Position numbers and translations under genes: made by a program. A DNA stretch of 9,674 nt from Candidatus Omnitrophota bacterium (GTDB taxonomy: Bacteria; Omnitrophota; Gorgyraeia; B26-G9): NCBI GenBank assembly GCA_028718845.1, contig JAQULA010000050.1, forward strand, positions 1-9,674. The letters run 5' to 3'. The notes beneath the pieces were generated by a model. It worked only from the letters and a program-made list of their open reading frames with translations. It was not told the origin of the DNA and did not search any database. How positions within the stretch are numbered: position 1 is the first letter of the stretch; each line of letters starts with the position of its first letter. Positions 6,910 to 9,674 of this stretch are shown here, one piece after another.

Positions 6910-7609
6910 AACTGCCCCTTTCTTTTTTTATCATCTCGTGCTGGAGCACGATAACAAATTCACCTTTGGGTTCATTGTTTTTAAAATGCTCCAGCGCATC
7001 GTCAACATGTTCCCGGCGGATCTCCTGGAATTTCTTCGTCAACTCCCGGCACACCGCTACCGGACGGTTTCCCATCACCGCGCGTATTTCTTCCAGGGTT
7101 CTCACGATGCGATGCGGTGATTCATAAAAAACAATCGTGCGCGATTCATTTTTCAAGGCCTCTAAAATCCTTTTTCGCGCCCCGGACTTCACCGGCAAAA
7201 AACCCTCAAACACAAACCGATGCGTCGGCATCCCGGAAATAACCACCGCCATAGTCAACGCGCTCGCCCCCGGGATAACGTCAACCGGTAACCCCAGATC
7301 CAAAACCTTACGGATAAGACTGCACCCCGGGTCGGAAATCCCCGGAGTCCCGGCATCGCTAACCAACGCGACGCTCTTTCCGCTCTTCAAATACCCGATA
7401 ATAGTATCGGTTCGTTTTACTTTATTATATTCGTAATAACTAATCAGTGTTTTTTTTATCTGAAAATTGTTCAGCAATATCAGCGTGCGGCGGGTATCCT
7501 CGCACGCAATGATATCAACCGCGGACAAAACCTCTATTGCCCGCAATGAGATATCTTTTAAATTTCCGATTGGCGTAGAAACAATATATAAGGTCCCGTC
7601 ATTGCTCAT
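6863..7609 (-). CDS. rsmI: 16S rRNA (cytidine1402-2'-O)-methyltransferase RsmI
   Basis: This 248-residue SAM-dependent enzyme methylates the ribose of C1402 in the decoding centre of 16S rRNA. It has the tetrapyrrole-methylase fold: LYIVSTPIGNLKDISLRA at 7-24, CEDTR at 36-40, VSDAGTPGISDPG at 83-95, the SAM-site stretch IPGASALT at 112-119, GFLPVKSG from 136 and YESPHR at 162-167. It is shorter than the E. coli protein (about 286), and the usual small C-terminal helix-turn-helix segment appears to be missing. The polar tail after VIVLQHE is instead partly shared with the overlapping receiver gene. The ATG at 7609 gives the normal N-terminus. GGAGG lies about 12 nt upstream, somewhat far. The frame stays open to a TTG at 7630. 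It is the first gene after the promoter at 7705-7733. Confidence 0.96.
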   Translation of the reverse strand: MSNDGTLYIVSTPIGNLKDISLRAIEVLSAVDIIACEDTRRTLILLNNFQIKKTLISYYEYNKVKRTDTIIGYLKSGKSVALVSDAGTPGISDPGCSLIRKVLDLGLPVDVIPGASALTMAVVISGMPTHRFVFEGFLPVKSGARKRILEALKNESRTIVFYESPHRIVRTLEEIRAVMGNRPVAVCRELTKKFQEIRREHVDDALEHFKNNEPKGEFVIVLQHEMIKKERGSYERDSQTRDFIDGGR

Positions 7610-7704
7610 TATACACCATTCCCTCCGCAATTCAATAACAATTTTCCGAATTTCCGGCCCGCATTTCGGGATAAACGCCGATTAATAAAAATACAGTGGA
7701 TTGT

Positions 7705-7733
7705 ATTGTAGCACACCGGCGGCCAAAAACCAA
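7705..7733 (-). promoter_or_regulatory. Extended -10 promoter for the rsmI operon
   Basis: On the minus strand TTGGTT (7733-7728) is followed after 17 nt by TACAAT (7710-7705), with the extended -10 dinucleotide TG one base upstream of it. The -10 matches at five of six positions and the -35 at only three, which an extended -10 can compensate for. The start site would be near 7698, leaving a leader of about 90 nt with a small hairpin (7658-7661 with 7667-7670). It would drive rsmI, the receiver gene, purN and the phosphohexomutase gene. Confidence 0.55.
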
Positions 7734-7804
7734 TATTTTCCGCCAGGGACGGGGAAAGATCATTGCGTTCGATGAGCAATTTTCAGTTTGCACGGGCCCG
7801 GCAG

Positions 7805-8356
7805 TTATTGTGCCGGTTCGCTGATCTTTTGCACATAGCGCTGCGTTTCTTCATAAGGCGGGATACGAAATCCGTAGTTGCGAACCGCTCCCGGACCGGC
7901 ATTATAGCAAGCCAGAAGCAACCGTTCTTTTGAATCATTAAGTTGACCGGTATGGTCGTCAAGGTAATCGGCGATCCATTTCAAAAAACGGGTCCCGACC
8001 CGGATATTCTTTTCCGGATCAAACGCGGAATCATCGAAATCCCAGGCAACATGCAAATATTCCCGGCAAATCCAATCCCAGGTATTATGAGTAACCTGCA
8101 TCAACCCCCGGGCATTGCAATAACTTACCGCCTGTGGATCAAAATTGCTTTCCGCCTCAATTATTTTATAAATTACAGCTTCATTAATACTGTAATCCCG
8201 GCTCACCTGGGTAATTACCTCATCCAGGGTTTCCGCAAATACCGGGGACATTATTCCATTGAAACAAATTAAAATAAAAAATGAAGCGAAAAGCGTTATT
8301 TTGCATATTTTATTTCTATTTATAATCTTTTTAATAAGTATGCAAAAAAAATCCAT
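7805..8356 (-). CDS. Short secreted lytic transglycosylase (Slt-type, SLT domain)
   Basis: This 183-residue exported enzyme cleaves the glycan strands of peptidoglycan between MurNAc and GlcNAc, forming 1,6-anhydroMurNAc ends. An N-terminal signal sequence is visible: basic residues up to about 19, a hydrophobic core at about 20-33, and probable cleavage after PVFA (residue 41). The catalytic domain fills the rest: YKIIEAESNFDP with catalytic Glu69, the ARGLMQV motif at 82-88 and ACYNAGPGAVRNYG from 149. There is no LysM, SPOR or other wall-binding domain, so this is a minimal family member. The bulky lysine-rich N-terminus is longer than usual, but the ATG at 8356 is well supported by AAGGGG upstream and the promoter at 8380-8408. 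The enzyme could serve wall turnover or make holes for envelope machines, and the neighbours give no further hint. Confidence 0.9.
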   Translation of the reverse strand: MDFFCILIKKIINRNKICKITLFASFFILICFNGIMSPVFAETLDEVITQVSRDYSINEAVIYKIIEAESNFDPQAVSYCNARGLMQVTHNTWDWICREYLHVAWDFDDSAFDPEKNIRVGTRFLKWIADYLDDHTGQLNDSKERLLLACYNAGPGAVRNYGFRIPPYEETQRYVQKISEPAQ

Positions 8357-8379
8357 TTTCGCTTTCCCCTTCCGAACAT

Positions 8380-8408
8380 ATTATATCATATATTAACAAC
8401 TTTTACAA
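8380..8408 (-). promoter_or_regulatory. Sigma70-type promoter for the lytic transglycosylase gene
   Basis: On the minus strand TTGTAA (8408-8403) and a perfect TATAAT (8385-8380) are 17 nt apart in a very AT-rich stretch. Transcription would begin near 8373, giving a leader of about 17 nt that contains the AAGGGG ribosome binding site before the ATG at 8356. No clear terminator separates it from the URO-D gene stop at 8452. Confidence 0.65.
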
Positions 8409-8451
8409 ATTGATTAATAACTAACAATTTATTAATTTATCTTGTTTGTTT

Positions 8452-9423
8452 TTAATGTCTTGTGAATTCTTTTATTGCGGAAAAAAATGACAGGCTTCCT
8501 TGGAAGGAAACATTTTTTGTTATTCCGGAGCAGGATCCGATAAAATAACCTCCATCTAAAGAGATAGTTTCAAGGCATATCCGGGTTTGCTCATGAATAT
8601 CGGCATTACTGTGGTTTAATAATGAAACATTCCCGAATAACAACAGCGATTTAGCAAACTCTTTCTTAATCATCGCGATATCCATGCCCGCTTCGCGATC
8701 AATCGGATGAATGCCGTCAATGCCGGCATCGATCAGGTCGGGGATAAGGTCGCTTATATTACCGGCTGAATGTAAAATTACTTTAATATTTTTCTCTTTC
8801 AGCGGCGCTATCGCATTTTTGATCCGCGGCAGCCACTGCTGCCGTAAAAAACCCGGCGAAAAGATAAGCCCTTTATCAAAAGCAATATCGTCTTTGATAA
8901 AAAATAACATTCCCAATTCCTGGCGGGCAAACTCCTGGGCCCGCATATACAGATTTTCGGCATAAATTTCGATGAGCCGCTCTATTTCTATCAATTCCGT
9001 ATACATCTTTTTACTGAATTCTTCAAATCCGAGATTCCGGTAAGCGACACTCAAACACCCTTCCGCCGTCATTGCCAGATAGGTATACGGTTCAAACATC
9101 TGCTGCTGCTGCCGATAATCGGCAAATTCACTCTCCAGCTCTTCCTTATCCAATACCGAGTAGCGCGGACGCCGCAGCGCGAACCTCTGCATCCGGCTCC
9201 ACACTCCATCCAGGCGGCGGTCCCGCCGGCGTTCGAAACGCCAGCAAATATCAACCCCGAGCTCGTGATAGGCTTTTATTTTTCCCGGCAAAGTTGCGCA
9301 ATCCGCGGGAGAAAAATAATGGAAAATTTTATCGTGGTCGATGAAATCGCATACCGGGATACGGTCGGATGATTGGAAGTTTGTCGCGCGGCGGATTCGT
9401 TCATCAAGCTTTGCATCAAGCAT
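8452..9423 (-). CDS. URO-D/MtaA-superfamily protein (uroporphyrinogen decarboxylase-like)
   Basis: This 323-residue protein has the URO-D TIM-barrel fold. Supporting stretches are RATNFQSSDRIPV near the N-terminus, IKDDIAFDKGLIFSPGFLRQ at about 176-195, LHSAGNISDLIPDLIDAGID from 217 with GIHPID at 237-242, and the late GNVSLL strand. It is not a heme-pathway HemE: it lacks that family's N-terminal motifs. It belongs with the broad methyltransferase-like branch (MtaA and relatives) that often acts with corrinoid proteins. MtaA-type enzymes bind zinc through His-x-Cys, but here the motif reads HSAGN (His218 to Asn222), so the cysteine is absent and the reaction is unknown. The N-terminal half carries an arginine-rich stretch, RFERRRDRRLDG at 62-73. 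The ATG at 9423 has GAGG about ten bases upstream and lies 27 nt after the aldolase gene. Confidence 0.82.
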   Translation of the reverse strand: MLDAKLDERIRRATNFQSSDRIPVCDFIDHDKIFHYFSPADCATLPGKIKAYHELGVDICWRFERRRDRRLDGVWSRMQRFALRRPRYSVLDKEELESEFADYRQQQQMFEPYTYLAMTAEGCLSVAYRNLGFEEFSKKMYTELIEIERLIEIYAENLYMRAQEFARQELGMLFFIKDDIAFDKGLIFSPGFLRQQWLPRIKNAIAPLKEKNIKVILHSAGNISDLIPDLIDAGIDGIHPIDREAGMDIAMIKKEFAKSLLLFGNVSLLNHSNADIHEQTRICLETISLDGGYFIGSCSGITKNVSFQGSLSFFSAIKEFTRH

Positions 9424-9450
9424 GGATAGATAGCCTCGCCATTAACGGCA

Positions 9451-9674
9451 CTACCGGCGCAGTGTCGCGGCTAATAACTGTTGTTTCCGGTGACGCCCGA
9501 TACTGTTTATTTTCTTACCGATCATCAGGGAGATAACCTGCATCTTCGCCATCTGCTCGGAGATCAGCGTCCGCATAAACGCTTCGGCAATCGTTGCCCC
9601 CACCGTCAGAAGCCCGTGATTTTTCAGATAAATAATCGGATGGTTACGCACGGCGCTACCGACCCGTTGCGCCA
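9451..9674 (-). CDS. Class II aldolase/adducin family protein, C-terminal part
   Basis: Only the last 74 or so codons are inside the window, and the frame stays open to the right edge, so the gene begins beyond it. The segment HPIIYLKNHGLLTVGATI followed by AEAF matches the C-terminal part of class II aldolases, in which the histidine of NHG is one of the zinc ligands and the following helix packs on the barrel. Family members such as fuculose- and rhamnulose-phosphate aldolases or ribulose-phosphate epimerases act on sugar phosphates. The substrate cannot be told without the N-terminal half. A GTG at 9651 in the same frame is not a real start, because homologous sequence continues upstream of it. 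The gene stops 27 nt before the URO-D gene, suggesting a shared operon. Confidence 0.8.
   Translation of the reverse strand, partial: AQRVGSAVRNHPIIYLKNHGLLTVGATIAEAFMRTLISEQMAKMQVISLMIGKKINSIGRHRKQQLLAATLRR

Noticed and set aside
7761..7785. Small inverted repeat (ATTGC and GCAAT) after the lytic transglycosylase gene, considered as a terminator
   Set aside because: Only a five-base stem with a nine-base loop and no proper U-run in the direction of transcription.

Overview
The window looks like chromosomal DNA from a free-living or environmental bacterium of moderate GC content. Every supported gene lies on the minus strand, so the window reads from its right end to its left. Most genes are compact housekeeping genes with good Shine-Dalgarno sequences, and there are no transposases, integrases or phage genes. 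The gene order eno-ftsB (common in Gram-negatives) is followed by a YabR-type S1 protein and an initiator tRNA, an order I recall from Bacillus. Together with URO-D-family and PocR-domain proteins, this suggests a less-studied lineage, perhaps an Omnitrophota, PVC-related or deltaproteobacterial-type organism. That placement is a guess, not a demonstration.

Right part (8452-9674): the 3' end of a class II aldolase gene is followed 27 nt later by a URO-D/MtaA-like gene, probably one catabolic or one-carbon operon. A sigma70-type promoter (8380-8408) then drives a short secreted lytic transglycosylase (7805-8356).

Middle (4411-7733): an extended -10 promoter (7705-7733) precedes rsmI, a stand-alone response-regulator receiver gene that overlaps rsmI by 47 nt, purN, and an alpha-D-phosphohexomutase gene one base after purN. 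This combines rRNA methylation, purine synthesis and sugar-phosphate metabolism with one orphan signalling protein.

Left-middle (1307-4394): a strong promoter (4366-4394) starts a second cluster: a secreted beta-rich protein of unknown function, enolase, the divisome protein FtsB/DivIC, an S1-domain RNA-binding protein, and tRNA-fMet only 3 nt after the S1 stop codon. The tRNA probably forms the tail of this mRNA and is cut out by processing.

Left end (1-1198): a PocR-GAF sensory protein with no output domain is followed by a well-formed promoter (184-212). That promoter points into about 180 nt of non-coding sequence holding a perfect 11-bp and a perfect 7-bp hairpin inside what may be a larger stem. 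I do not recognise this as a known RNA family, and it is the best candidate here for something undescribed. It could be a small RNA or the structured leader of a gene beyond the window.
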